From the NCBI RefSeq assembly GCF_009711165.2, contig NZ_WMID02000008.1:111030-175029 (forward strand): DNA of 64,000 nt, in the 5' to 3' direction. Source of the stretch: Flavobacterium sp. MC2016-06. Its GTDB lineage: Bacteria; Bacteroidota; Bacteroidia; Flavobacteriales; Flavobacteriaceae. Positions 51,053 through 62,900 of the stretch are shown in pieces; the first letter of the stretch is position 1, and every line of letters begins with the position of its first letter. A program made the translations under genes and the position numbers. A model generated the notes under the pieces. It worked only from the letters and a program-made list of their open reading frames with translations. It ran no database searches and had not been told where the DNA came from.

Positions 51053-51493
51053 ATGGAACTTATTTTAAAACAAGACGTACAAAACCTAGGATTTAAAGAT
51101 GATGTAGTATCTGTAAAGCCAGGTTACGGACGTAACTTTTTGATTCCTCAAGGATTCGCTGCATTAGCTACTCCTTCTGCTAAAAAAGTTTTAGCTGAAA
51201 ACTTAAAACAAAGAGCTCACAAAGAAGCTAAAGTTGTTGCTGATGCAAAAGCATTAGCTGAAACTTTAAAAGCTCTTGAAATTAAATTATCTGCAAAAGC
51301 TGGTGGAGAGAAACTTTTTGGTTCTATCACTAACATTGATATCGCTGAAGCTCTTGAGAAATCAGGTAATGCAATTGACAGAAAATTCATCACTAGCGGT
51401 ATCGTAAAACGTACTGGAAAATATACAGCTAGCATCCGTTTACACAGAGATGTTATTGTAGAACTAGCTTATGAAATTGTTGCAGAAAAATAA
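51053..51493 (+). CDS. rplI: 50S ribosomal protein L9
   Basis: 146 residues. The N-terminal 23S-binding domain (ILKQDVQNLGFKDDVVSVKPGYGRNFLIPQGFA) is joined by a long helix to the C-terminal domain (GSITNIDIAEALEKSG, LHRDVIVELAYEIVAE). Last gene of the operon; a terminator follows 31 bp after the stop. Confidence 0.98.
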   Translation: MELILKQDVQNLGFKDDVVSVKPGYGRNFLIPQGFAALATPSAKKVLAENLKQRAHKEAKVVADAKALAETLKALEIKLSAKAGGEKLFGSITNIDIAEALEKSGNAIDRKFITSGIVKRTGKYTASIRLHRDVIVELAYEIVAEK

Positions 51494-51523
51494 CTGATAG
51501 TTAACTTTTTGTTAATAAAATAT

Positions 51524-51554
51524 AAAAATCACTCTTAGGAGTGATTTTTTTTTT
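51524..51554 (+). terminator. Terminator of the ribosomal protein operon
   Basis: AAAAATCACTC pairs with GAGTGATTTTT around TTAG, followed by ten T. Confidence 0.9.
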
Positions 51555-51557
51555 GTC

Positions 51558-51565
51558 TATTTTTG
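51558..51565 (+). promoter_or_regulatory. -7 box TATTTTTG of the Oar-like gene
   Basis: Exact TAnnTTTG match directly after the T run of the terminator, 29 bp before the ATG at 51595. No -33 TTG at normal spacing. Confidence 0.4.
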
Positions 51566-51594
51566 AATGTAACAAACCATTCAAAACCAATAAG

Positions 51595-54500
51595 ATGAGA
51601 AATTTTTTTGTACTACTATGCTTACTAGGGCTCACTACAGTCATGGGGCAGACCACAACATCAAGTATTAAGGGAATTGTAAAGAGTTCTGCAAACGAAC
51701 TATTGCCAGGAGCTACAGTTTTGGCAATTCACACTCCAACTGGATCAAAATATTCTGCCGTTTCTAATGAAGATGGAAGATTTAGTATTTTGAATATGAG
51801 AATTGGAGGACCGTATAAAATTGTTGTCACTTTTGTAGGGTATCAAAATCAGGAATACAATGATGTTTATCTTGATTTGGGAAAAGTATTTAATTTAGAT
51901 GTTATTTTGCCAGATGCGAGTCAGGCTTTAGAAGAAGTTAAAGTAGTATCTAAAAACAAAGTCTTTCAAAGCAGCAGAACAGGAGCAGAAACTACAATTG
52001 GAAGAAGAGAGTTAACTGCTTTACCAACAATTTCAAGATCAGCAGATGACTTTACTCGTTTAGAGCCAACAGCCAGCGGTGGTTCTTTTGGAGGTAGAAA
52101 TGATCAATACAATAACTATTCACTAAACGGAGCCGTTTTTAATAATCCATTCGGGTTAGATGCCGCAACACCAGGAGGTCAGACAGGAGCACAGCCTATT
52201 TCATTAGATGCAATCGAACAGATTCAAGTAGCAACCGCTCCTTATGATGTTACTTTGTCGGGGTTTACAGGAGCTTCTGTAAACGCAGTTACAAAATCTG
52301 GAACTAATGAATTTCATGGTACAGCCTATGCTTTTTATCGAAATCAGGATTTGACAGGAAGTAAAATTAAAGGAGAAAAAATCTTTGTACCGTCTTTAGA
52401 ACAAACTCAAGCTGGATTTAGTTTGGGTGCGCCAATTATTAAAGACAAATTATTCATTTTTGGAAATTTTGAAATTGATAAAAGAAGTGATTTAGGTTCT
52501 AATTTTGTAGCAAATAATAATGATGGCGTAACAGGAATAAACGAGTCTAGAGTTTTAGAATCGGATCTGATTGCTGTTTCAAATGCTTTAAAAAATTTAG
52601 GATATGATCCGGGTGCTTATCAGGGATTTATTCACGAATCTAATTCGAGTAAAGGAATTATAAAAGTAGATTGGAATATTAATGATAATCATAAATTGGC
52701 GGTTATTTATAATTTTCTTGATGCATCAAAAGATAAACCGGCACATCCAACGGCTTTAGGATTTAGAGGACCAAATGCATCAATTCTTCAATTTCAAAAT
52801 TCAGGATATCAAATTAATAATAAGTTGAGTTCTTTTTTATTGGAATTAAATTCAAAATTCACCGAAAAGATTTCTAATAAATTACAAGCAGGATATACTC
52901 ATTTTAATGATTATCGCGATCCATTTTCAAAACCTGCTCCAGTAATTAATATTCAGGATGGATCTGGAGCTAATTATATTATTGCAGGTCATGAGCCTTT
53001 TTCTATCAATAATACATTAGATCAAAAAGTAATTCAGATTACAGATAATTTGACTTATACAGTTGGAAAACATGCTTTTACTTTTGGAACTTCTTTTGAA
53101 AAATTCAAATTTGCTAATTCCTTTAATTTAGGAGGTTATGATAATTTTGGAAATCCAAATGGTTATGCAGGAACTTTTTTTACACCTTATTTTACCACAC
53201 AAGATTTTCTTAATGATGCTGCGCAGCCTTATGCAACAAGTATTGTTGCTCAGAATTTGCAGTATGCTCAAGATGTATACAATTCTAAAAGTAATTTTGC
53301 TGTTGGGGCTGATGGCGGTTGGAAATTGGCAGAACTAAACGTAGGACAATGGGCTTTTTATGCGCAGGATGATTTTAGTGTTACCGATAATTTTAAACTT
53401 TCATTAGGTTTAAGAGCAGATAAGCCGTTGTATTTTAATACTGCAGATTTAATTCAGAAATATATAGATACTGAAAATGGCGGTTCAGGAAGAGATAATA
53501 GTATTGATTATTATGATCCTGACACAGGTAATGCTGTAAAATTAATTTCGACAGACTTACCGAGCGATAAAATTTTATGGTCGCCTAGAGTTGGTTTTAA
53601 TTGGGATATTAAAGGTAATGCTACATCTCAGCTACGTGGAGGTTCAGGAATTTTTACAGGCAGAATCCCTTTTGTCTGGCTGGGAAATCAAGTGAGCGGT
53701 GCAGATGATAGTTTTTTTGAAATTATGGACCCAGATTATAAATGGCCGCAAGTTTGGAGAACAAGTTTAGGATATGATCATAAATTTGAAAGTAATTATA
53801 TTTTGACTTTTGATTTATCTTATAATAAAGACATCAATGGTGTTCAGGTGCAAAACTGGGGTTTAAAAGATCCTACAGGAACTTTGGGCGGTGTAGACGA
53901 CAGAATGATTTATACTGCGGCAGATAAAGGTGCAAACAATGCTTATGTAATGACAAATTCTAGTAAAGGATTTGCTTTTAATAGTTCTGTTAAGCTTCAA
54001 AAAACCTTCGATAATGGTTTGTATGCAAGCTTAGCTTATAATTATTTGGTTTCTAAAGATGTTAACTCTATAGAAGCAGAAATTACGGGTGATGCTTTTG
54101 CTTTTAATCCTGCTTTAGGCAATGTCAATAAAGATGTACTTTCTAATTCTAAATACGGAGACAATCATCGTTTTATTGGAGTAGCGTCAAAAAAATGGAA
54201 ATACGGTAATGATAAATGGGCTTCTACAGTTTCTACTTTCTTTGAGTATGCTCAAGGAGGTCGTTTTAGCTATACGTATGGTGGTGATATTAATAATGAT
54301 GGATCTGCTGTAAACGATTTGATTTACATTCCTACAACAGCCGAAATTGCACAAATGACATTTACAGCAGCAGGGCAAGGCGATGCGTTTAATAAATTTA
54401 TAGAACAAGATGATTATTTAAGAAGCAGAAGAGGTCAATATGCAGAGCGTTATGGTGCTATTTCTCCTTGGAGAGGAAGATGGGATTTTAAATTTCTGCA

Positions 54501-54762
54501 GGATTATAATTTTAAAGTATTATCAGCTTCAGAAAAAAAGAATACCATTCAGTTTAGTATTGATATTTTGAACTTAGGAAATTTACTTAATTCAGATTGG
54601 GGTGTTGTTCAGGTTCCTACAAGTGTACAGCCAATAGGAGTTACTGTTGCAGGAAATACACCTACATATACTTTTACAAATACGCAGACAAGAACATTTA
54701 GCTATGATGCAAGTTTGGCTTCAAGATGGCAGATGCAATTTGGTGTTCGATATATTTTTTAA
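51595..54762 (+). CDS. Oar-like TonB-dependent outer-membrane receptor
   Basis: 1055 residues. The ATG at 51595 starts the signal peptide (MRNFFVLLCLLGLTTVMGQ); an earlier ATG at 51541 would precede the -7 box. Then a carboxypeptidase-regulatory-like domain (SSIKGIVKSSANELLPGATV) and a plug with TGAETTIGRRELTALPTISRS and SLNGAVFNNPFGLDA, the marks of the OmpA-related Oar family. The barrel ends MQFGVRYIF with a terminal Phe. There is no SusD partner next to it. Oar-type proteins are linked to protease secretion or large-molecule uptake in other bacteria; the substrate here is unknown. It stands alone between terminators. Confidence 0.93.
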   Translation: MRNFFVLLCLLGLTTVMGQTTTSSIKGIVKSSANELLPGATVLAIHTPTGSKYSAVSNEDGRFSILNMRIGGPYKIVVTFVGYQNQEYNDVYLDLGKVFNLDVILPDASQALEEVKVVSKNKVFQSSRTGAETTIGRRELTALPTISRSADDFTRLEPTASGGSFGGRNDQYNNYSLNGAVFNNPFGLDAATPGGQTGAQPISLDAIEQIQVATAPYDVTLSGFTGASVNAVTKSGTNEFHGTAYAFYRNQDLTGSKIKGEKIFVPSLEQTQAGFSLGAPIIKDKLFIFGNFEIDKRSDLGSNFVANNNDGVTGINESRVLESDLIAVSNALKNLGYDPGAYQGFIHESNSSKGIIKVDWNINDNHKLAVIYNFLDASKDKPAHPTALGFRGPNASILQFQNSGYQINNKLSSFLLELNSKFTEKISNKLQAGYTHFNDYRDPFSKPAPVINIQDGSGANYIIAGHEPFSINNTLDQKVIQITDNLTYTVGKHAFTFGTSFEKFKFANSFNLGGYDNFGNPNGYAGTFFTPYFTTQDFLNDAAQPYATSIVAQNLQYAQDVYNSKSNFAVGADGGWKLAELNVGQWAFYAQDDFSVTDNFKLSLGLRADKPLYFNTADLIQKYIDTENGGSGRDNSIDYYDPDTGNAVKLISTDLPSDKILWSPRVGFNWDIKGNATSQLRGGSGIFTGRIPFVWLGNQVSGADDSFFEIMDPDYKWPQVWRTSLGYDHKFESNYILTFDLSYNKDINGVQVQNWGLKDPTGTLGGVDDRMIYTAADKGANNAYVMTNSSKGFAFNSSVKLQKTFDNGLYASLAYNYLVSKDVNSIEAEITGDAFAFNPALGNVNKDVLSNSKYGDNHRFIGVASKKWKYGNDKWASTVSTFFEYAQGGRFSYTYGGDINNDGSAVNDLIYIPTTAEIAQMTFTAAGQGDAFNKFIEQDDYLRSRRGQYAERYGAISPWRGRWDFKFLQDYNFKVLSASEKKNTIQFSIDILNLGNLLNSDWGVVQVPTSVQPIGVTVAGNTPTYTFTNTQTRTFSYDASLASRWQMQFGVRYIF

Positions 54763-54785
54763 TAGAATAAAGATATTGTAAATTT

Positions 54786-54814
54786 GCCTCCTCATTTGAG
54801 GAGGCTTTTTTTTT
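54786..54814 (+). terminator. Terminator of the Oar-like gene
   Basis: GCCTCCTCA pairs with TGAGGAGGC around TT, followed by nine T. Confidence 0.92.
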
Positions 54815-54869
54815 GTCTTTTATTGGATGAATATAAAGCGATTAGACGGTCTAATTTGAAATAATAATA

Positions 54870-55343
54870 ATGAAATACGCAAGATTAACAAAAGAGCAAT
54901 TTGAAGAGTTGCATGCTGAATTTACAAGCTTTTTAGCGACACAAGCTATTGATAAAGCAGAGTGGGATAGTATTAAAGCAGAAAAGCCAGAAGTAGCAGA
55001 ACAAGAATTGGATGTTTTTTCAGATTTAATTTGGGAAGGTGTTTTGTCTAGAGCTGAGTTTTTGGAGCATTTTTCTAGAAATCATATTTTTTTGTTTCAA
55101 TGTTTTGATAGTCATGTGCAATCAATTGTATTAAAATCATTAGTTCCTGAAACTGATTTTTTAACAAAAGAGGGTTTGCAATGGTTGAGTGATAATATGT
55201 TTACTGAAAATATTGAAATGAAAGTTGGAAAAAAAGTATTTACTGAGGATAGAAACAGTTCTATTTTTGAATTAATTCAGCAGGGAGCTTTTTTAAGTGA
55301 TGGGCAATTGTTCAAACAGATTAATACTATTATAGAATCATAA
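54870..55343 (+). CDS. DUF6495-type hypothetical protein
   Basis: 157 residues, soluble and acidic, with no signal peptide. MKYARLTKEQFEELHAEFTSFLATQAIDKAEWD at the N-terminus, then DVFSDLIWEGVLSRAEFLEHFS and HIFLFQCFDSHVQSIVLKSL, match a small flavobacterial family known only as a DUF (name recalled, not searched). A terminator lies 20 bp after its stop. Function unknown. Confidence 0.78.
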   Translation: MKYARLTKEQFEELHAEFTSFLATQAIDKAEWDSIKAEKPEVAEQELDVFSDLIWEGVLSRAEFLEHFSRNHIFLFQCFDSHVQSIVLKSLVPETDFLTKEGLQWLSDNMFTENIEMKVGKKVFTEDRNSSIFELIQQGAFLSDGQLFKQINTIIES

Positions 55344-56433
55344 AAATTAAGCAAAAAAGTATCAAAAAAAGGTAAATGATTGATGTTAAATTATTTACCT
55401 TTTTTTGTGTTTTTAACATTTGTTTATTTTTTTTAACCCTTTTTACCCCGTATTTCTACGTGTTTTTTTAGAATTATCTAACATATAGAAATTTTAACTT
55501 AAAAATTGTAGGTTTTACTTTTCAAATATACTGTTTTGATATTAATTCAATCGATTTCTTTTATTTTAATGTAAGTTTTGGATTACTTTTTAAAAGTTTA
55601 ACAAAAATGCTTTTTTGTTTTTATAATATTTTTAATTGTTCCTTTTTGATTGTAAAGTGTTGATTTTCCTAATGTTCCGAATGATTTATGAAAGCTTTTT
55701 TTTGAATAAAATTTGAAAAATAAGAAAATTACGCTTGTTTTATAATTTTCTTTTTGATAATTTTAAGATAAGAAAGTTAAACAAAAATATTTTTTGTACT
55801 TTTTTAAAAACACTTAGATCGTAAGTAATTTGATTACTTAATTAAAAATGAATTGAATTACATTTTTGTGTTTTTAAAGGAATTTAAATTTGAAGATTTT
55901 AATAATAACTTAATTAGTTTGCTTATGGAATTGATTGCTACTCTCTTTATCAAATTTACATTAAGTATTTTTATTATTTTAGGATTGCTTTTTATTGTTA
56001 AAAGTAAAACTAAACTGCTTCTCAAATTTAATTTTAGTTCAATTCAGAACTTATTCCAAAAATTTTCTAATTATAGTTTTTTATTTCCAAACCCCAGTTG
56101 CTGGCTTTGTAAATAAACAGTTTTTACTGTTTGTATTTCTTGAAATTAAAGAAATACCTAATTAAAATTAATGTATTCAATTTTTAGAAGTAATTCTAAA
56201 TAAACAAAGTTTATAGAAAGAGTAATCAACTTTTTATAAATATTGAAACATACGCTATATTTTATAGAACTATTCCCCCAGTTCCAAAACTTAAATTTTC
56301 TTTTATGGAAATTAGTCCTACAACAAATCACTCCGCTCGGAAGATTGATTCAGATCAATATTCCTCAAAAGTTTCTAGACATTATTTTTTCCAAAAGGAT
56401 AAAATAAGCTCTGTAGTGTTTTTATTTATTGAT
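55344..56433. other. AT-rich intergenic DNA, no supported gene
   Basis: After a terminator at 55364-55406 (AAAAAAAGGTAAAT with its complement), about 1 kb is very AT-rich and carries stop codons in all frames. Two short frames exist (87 codons from a TTG at 55853; 46 codons from the ATG at 56305), but neither has family features. The end of the second frame, at 56434-56445, already aligns with the start of the leader repeats, so this may be decayed leader or lost coding sequence. Confidence 0.6.
55364..55406 (+). terminator. Terminator of the DUF6495-type gene
   Basis: AAAAAAAGGTAAAT pairs with ATTTACCTTTTTTT across a 15-base loop, 20 bp past the stop. Confidence 0.85.
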
Positions 56434-56945
56434 AATTCAACATGATTTTTTAATGAAATGTAGTTTGAATTCTTATTAGATAAGATTTTAAATTTTATTG
56501 TAACTAATTGATTTTTAATGATTTTTTGAATTGCTTAAGCTATGGGCTTATCGCAACAGCTATATTATTGTCCATTTTCTAATCTTCCAAATATGAAAGT
56601 TTTAATACAGAATACAACATAATTTTTTATGAAACAAAGTTTAAATCTTACTTGATAAGGTTCTAGATTTTGTTTTAACCAATTGATTTTTAACGATTTT
56701 TCGAATTGCTTAAGCCTATGGGCTTATCGCAACAGCTATATTATTGTCCATTTTCTAATCTTCCAAATATGAAAGTTTTAATACAGAATACAACATAGTT
56801 TTTTATGAAACAAAGTTTAAATCTTACTTGATAAGGTTGTAGATTTTGTTTTAACCAATTGATTTTTAACGATTTTTTGAATTGCTTAAGCCTACGGGCT
56901 TATCGCAACAGGTATTTTATTGTCCATTTTCTAATCTTCCAAATT
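56434..56945 (+). repeat. Three tandem ~176-bp leader units ahead of the giant gene
   Basis: Units begin near 56434, 56611 and 56787; units 2 and 3 differ at only about six positions over ~165 bp, and unit 1 is more diverged. Each unit contains, in order: a tiny ORF of 8 codons (MKQSLNLT or MKCSLNSY, then stop); a hairpin with stem TAAGCC/GGCTTA around GCTTAAGC (56533, 56708, 56884); and the block TTATTGTCCATTTTCTAATC followed by CTTCCAAAT and ATGAAA. In units 1 and 2 that ATG opens a 9-codon ORF MKVLIQNTT then stop. In unit 3 it is the start codon of the giant gene. Function unknown; see findings. Confidence 0.9.
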
Positions 56946-59900
56946 ATGAAAAAAAAATTTACTTTTTACGATCTCCTCTTTACGAAGAGATTGTTAGGAC
57001 TATTACTTTTATTGCTTGTATGTACTAATTCGTTTGGCCAAACGTTTTGTAGACCTGTGTCTCAAACCAACAGTCAAGGCGGATTATTATGTGTAGGTTT
57101 AAGTGTAGCCAGTCCTGCCAGCGCCTACGATAATGACGCCGGCTTAACGACTTATGCAACCCTAAACAACGCTGTTGGCGTAGGGTGTTTTGTAGAAGAA
57201 ACGTTAACGCTCAATCAGACAGCAAAAGCTGGAGATGAAATTGTACTGTATCTTGGTACAGGTAACGGTTTATTGGATGTAGGTTTACTATCCAATGCTA
57301 CCATTCAAGCAAAGCTTTCTGGGACAAATGTAGGTTCAAGTGTAGCGCTGAACAGCCCACTTTTGAACCTAAATTTATTGTCTGGCAATACAATTGCAGC
57401 AGTACGATTTACTGTTACAGGCGATACCAATCAGATACAAATTCAGGTTGGAGGCCTTGTTAGTTTATTAGTAAGTTTAAGAATTTACGATGTTCGTTTA
57501 GATTTTGCAAAACCAACTGTTAATAATGGTTTAGCACAAACTGTTTGTTCAGGAAATTCTACTATATTAACAGCTGTACCAGCATCAGGCACTACTTTGG
57601 CTTGGTATGCTTCAGCGACTTCTACAACTGCTTTAGCAACAGGTAATAGTTATACAACTCCCAATCTAACTGCTAATACAACCTATTATATAGGAGTAAC
57701 GAGAACCGCAGGTTGTGAAGGCAGTGATCGTCTGCCTGTTGTTATCAATGTTTCTAATCCGATAGCTCCTGTAATAAATACTTCAGGAACTGCAATATGT
57801 TCTAACGGTACACCACAGCTAACAACATTATCGGTTATTAATCCAGTTCCTGGAACAACTTATAATTGGTATTCTGTATCAAGCGGAGGTGCAATTCTCG
57901 CTTCTGGAAGTTCATATTCTCCAACAGTTTCTTTAGGAACTACTAGTTTTTATGTTGAAGCTGCTATAGGAACCTGTCTTAGTCCTGCGCGAACTCAAGT
58001 TGATGTAATTTCGACAGCGATACCATCACTGCCAACAATATTAACACAAAGTGTAACGATACAATCAGGACAAAATGCAATATTAAGTGCTTCAACTTCT
58101 GAAGCAGGAGTTGTTTTAAATTGGTATGAAGCAGCAACAGGCGGAACAGCAGTTGCTATTAATATGCCAACATTTACAACACCAATATTAACAGCTACTA
58201 AAACCTATTATGTAGAAGCACAAAGTGCTTCAGGCAATTGCGTTAGTACTTCGAGAGTACCAGTAACAGTAACCGTTATAGCTTCGCCGCTTGGTGGATG
58301 TTTGCAAGCTAATGGACAGCAGACCACTTTAAATGGTCTTTGTTTATTATGCTCTTCTACAAACCCTAATCTTTCTGTTGATGGTAATACAGCAACTGCA
58401 GCGCAGCTTAGTGTTCCAGTTGGTTTAGTTAATGGATGGATTCAACAAACACTGCAATTTAATAATCCAGGAAAAGCAGGTGACATAATTGATGTTGAAT
58501 TAGAATTACCTGCTGGTGTTCTAGATTTATCTCTATTAAATTATATTAGTTTGGCTACTTATAATGGAGCAACTTTTAATAATGATAGAATTTCGATTAA
58601 TAATTTAGTAAGTGTACAATTATTAGGAGGAAATAAATTTAAAGCTAGTATTACTGCTGGTGCAAATTTTGATCGTGTTGAAGTTCGATTAGGAGGTTTA
58701 GCAACATTATTAACTAGTTTAAATATTTATCAAGCAAGTTATAGATATAAAGAACCTCTAATTTCTGGTATTAAAACTATTTGCAGCGGAGATACCACAA
58801 CATTAACCGCTGGTCTTGCTGTTGGAGAAACAATCGGCTGGTATGATGCTGCAACTGGAGGAAATTTATTAGCAAGTACAGCAGCTTATACAACACCAAC
58901 TCTGACTGCTGCTACGACTTATTATATAGAGATAACCAGAAATGGCTGCGTAAATAGCGAGCGCTCTTCCGTACAAGTTTTGGTTGATAATCCAATCGCG
59001 CCAACAGTTCTTGCTGTATCGTCGAGTATTTGCAGCGGACAAATGGCAACCATAAATGTTCAAGCTCCAGTAGTTGGCAGTACTTATAGATGGTATGATG
59101 CAGCAACAGCTGGAAATTTACTGTTTACAGGAAATTCTTTTACAACACCAAATTTAACTGCTAATACAAGTTATTTTGTAGAAGCAGGAATTGGCAGTTG
59201 TACTAGTGCAGCGAGAACACAAGTAGATATTACGGTTAATCCATTACCTGCGGCACCAATTGCAGCATCTTCTAATGTGATTATTCAATCTGGACAAATT
59301 GCTACTTTACAAGTTTCAAGTCCTGAGTCTAATACTACATTTGACTGGTATGATGCTTCGACTAATGGAACATTATTAGCAACTGGTACAAATACTTTTA
59401 CAACACCAGTTTTAACAGCTAATAAAACCTATTATGTTACGGCAAGAAATACAGTATCTGGTTGTACAAGCACTTCTAGAACAGCTATTAATGTTGTTGT
59501 AAGTGCTTCTATCAGTACTTGTTTGCAAGCTGTTTCGCAAGTAGTTACCAAAGGAGGAACTACAGTATGTGCATTATGTAGTTCTAGTAATGATGGAAAT
59601 GCTTCTGATGGAGATGTTACAACTGCTTCAACTCTTTCAATCCCTTTAGGTTTGGTGGGAGATCATATTGAGCAGACTTTAACTTTTTCAACAGCAGGTC
59701 AATCTGGTGATATAATAGATGTAGAATTAGGAATTCCTTCTGGAATTCTTAACGTAAGCGCACTTTCTAACATCAGTTTACAAAGTTTTAATTCTGGAAC
59801 TCCAAATGGGGATATAGTGAATATTAGTTCATTATTGAATGTTCAATTATTAGGAGGAAATCGTTTTAAAGCAAGTTTTGTGGCTAATGCTCCGTTTGGA

Positions 59901-62900
59901 GGTTCATTTAATAGTGTTCAGATTCAATTAAATGGAGTTGCTTCTGTTTTAGCCGGTTTGAATGTTTATGATGCATCATTTAGATATGCTAATGCTGCTG
60001 TAACGGGTGCATCTTCTCCAATTTGTAGTGGACAAACTGCAACTTTGGCTGCTAGTTCAACAATAGGCGGAGAAACCTTTAAATGGTTTGATGCTGCAAT
60101 TGGAGGAACACAACTTTCGGCTACGGCAAACTATACAACTCCAGCTTTAACAGCTTCTACTACTTATTATTTAGAAGCTACACGCGGTGGTTGTGTAAAT
60201 AGTGTTCGTGAACCCATTACGGTAACGGTATCACCATTTGCAACTGCAGCAGATATTACAATTGCGACACCGCAAGAAGCATCTTGTGCAGGAGGAATTG
60301 TATTATCTCCAACATCTGCTTTAGTAGGAACACAATTTAAATATTATAGAGATCAAGCCAAAACAATTCCAATATTAAATGGGAGTACTGGTCCTGTAGG
60401 TGAAACTTATGCGATAGATCCAACTACAAGTGCATTAACTGTAACAGGATTAACAGCAGCTGGTGCACCTTATTCTTATTTTGTTTCTGTTATTAATGCT
60501 ACAAACTGCGAAAATGCAGCAGGAACATTAAAAGAAGTAACAGTAACTTTTCCAACAACTACAGCTTTGGCAGTAACATCTACCTTAGTAGGCTGTGGAA
60601 GCGTAAACTTAAGAGATGCAATTACAGGTTTTGATACTACAGGAAACACAACTTATACTTTTTATGATTCATCAAATAATGTAATCGTTGCAGGTGCAGC
60701 AGGAAATATAACTGCAAGTGGTGTTTATAAAATTCAATCTCAAGGGAACGGCATTACTTGTCCATCTCTTATACAACAAGTAACGGTTACGATAAATCAG
60801 TTACCAACTTTGATTGTAACTCCTTCAGTATCTGTAAATACAGGTAGCAATGTGGCATTAAATGCTACATCAAACGGAACATTAGCTTGGTTTGATCCGC
60901 AAGGGAATGCTTTAGCAGGACCATCATTTACAACAGGGGTATTGAATACACCTGGAGTTTATACGTATACAGTGGTAGCAAGTAATGCTAATTGTTCTGT
61001 AACCGGAACAGTTACTATAAATGTTATTGATTTAAACAGCTGTCAATTATTAACAGAAAGAGTTTATGCAACTACGCAAACATCAGGTTCAAATATAACT
61101 GGAGCAGTTTCAAATGGTGCTAATGCTGTTGATGGAAATACTCAAACTTACGCTACAATAACTACAGGAATTGGACTTTTAGGTATTGGTACAACTTGGC
61201 AAGATTTAAAATGGCCAGCCAATATTGTAAAAGGAACTCCAGTAACTATTAAGTTAGGTTCAGAATATAGTGCCGTTACATTAGGACAAAACTTATCTGT
61301 TATCGGAACTAAAAATGGTATTGATATTGGAACTATGCAGTCTGTTTCAGGAGGGTTATTGAATTTATTATCTGGTGATAATGCATTTGAATTTACTTTT
61401 GTTCCAGCAAATAGTGCAGGTCCACAAGATTATGATGGAATTAGAATTCAGTCAGCATCACTTGTAAGTGTTATTCAAAACACAAAAGTATTTGATGCTT
61501 ATTATACAAAATCAGTAGCAACAGTAGCTTGTACTCCAGGTGATATCCAAGATATTTATTACGGAGCAACAGATTTAGGCGTAGGAGCTTTAACTGCTAC
61601 AGTTGGAGTAAGCGATGCGTGGAATGTTGCAGATAATGATATTTCAACATTTGCAACCATGTACAGCGGTGTGGGGGCACTAGCGGCAGCAGATTTAACT
61701 GTAGCATTTAAAACTCCATCAATTGCAAGTGATACTTTAAGAATTGTGGTGTCAAAACCAGGAGTTCTTTTAGATGTTAATTTGCTTACAGCCTTTACAA
61801 TTCAACGTTTTTTAGGAAATGTAGCTGTTGGAGCGCCTATTGATAATTCAAGTACATTATTAAGTGTGAGATTGTTACCAGGTAATTCAATGTCTATAGT
61901 TCTTGTGAATTCTCAACCAGAACCTTACGATCGAGTTAGAATTCGTTTTGGAGGAGTTGCAGGAGTATTAGAATATTTAAGAGTTCATACCGTTGAAAGA
62001 GTAGCGAATACGAAAGTAATAGGAGGAGATGCTGACAATAAAGTCACAGTTTGTCCAGGAACAGATGTAACGCTTCAAATTCCAGAAGAAAGCTGTTCAA
62101 CATACAAATGGTACGATGCTCCTACAGGAGGAAATGTCGTAGCAACTGGAATTACTTATACTGTTCCAGTTACTTTGGCAGCAGGAATTTATAAATATTA
62201 TGTGCAGCCTGTAAGATACGGCTGTGAAGCTTTTGCAAGAGGAGAAGTAACTGTTGAGGTAAAAGCATCAAGTCCAGCAAATGCCTTAACAAACATAACT
62301 TTAAACGGAGGGATATCAACCTCAATTTGTTCACCAAGCGGAACAGTAACTTTAGCAACAACTTTAAGCCCAACTCCAGTTCAAATAAATCCAATTTACT
62401 ATTGGTATAGTTTTGACGGAAGTACAAGTCAGCTAATTGCTGGAGCAACTACAAATCAATTAATTGTAAATGGTTTGACTCCGGGAACTTATACTTATTA
62501 TGTAGGAGTTAGTTCTAATGAATTTTGCGAAACTCTCGCTGCAGATAGAAAACAAATTACATTTACAATTTGGCCTCCTTCTGCTGCAGGTGATATTTTA
62601 GTAGATGATGCAGTAATTTGTCATGATGTAAATGGTATATTAACGCCAACTACAACATTAACAAATCCAGTATTTACGTGGTATTTAGATGCTAATAAAA
62701 CAATGCCAATTGCAAACGGCTCTACAATCAGTGGAATAACTTATGCAATTAGTACGGCAGGTGTTTTAACAGTTACTGGTTTAACAAAAGCATTAACTCC
62801 AATATCTTATTTTGTAGCTGTATCAAGTGATACCAGCTGCGAAAATTTAGCAGGAAATCTTCAAGAAGCGGTAATTATTGTTAGCGATCCAGCAACACCA

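Noticed and set aside
55853..56116. 87-codon plus-strand frame with hydrophobic segments
   Set aside because: It starts at TTG in extremely AT-rich DNA, where Phe/Ile/Leu-rich frames arise by chance; no ribosome-binding or family signal.
56305..56445. 46-codon frame (MEISPTTNHSARK...)
   Set aside because: No homology recognised, and its end aligns with the leader repeat, so it looks like decayed sequence rather than a gene.
58869..59106. Overlapping minus-strand frames inside the giant gene
   Set aside because: Antisense frames within repetitive Ser/Thr/Ala coding sequence; Cys/Ser-rich and without domains.
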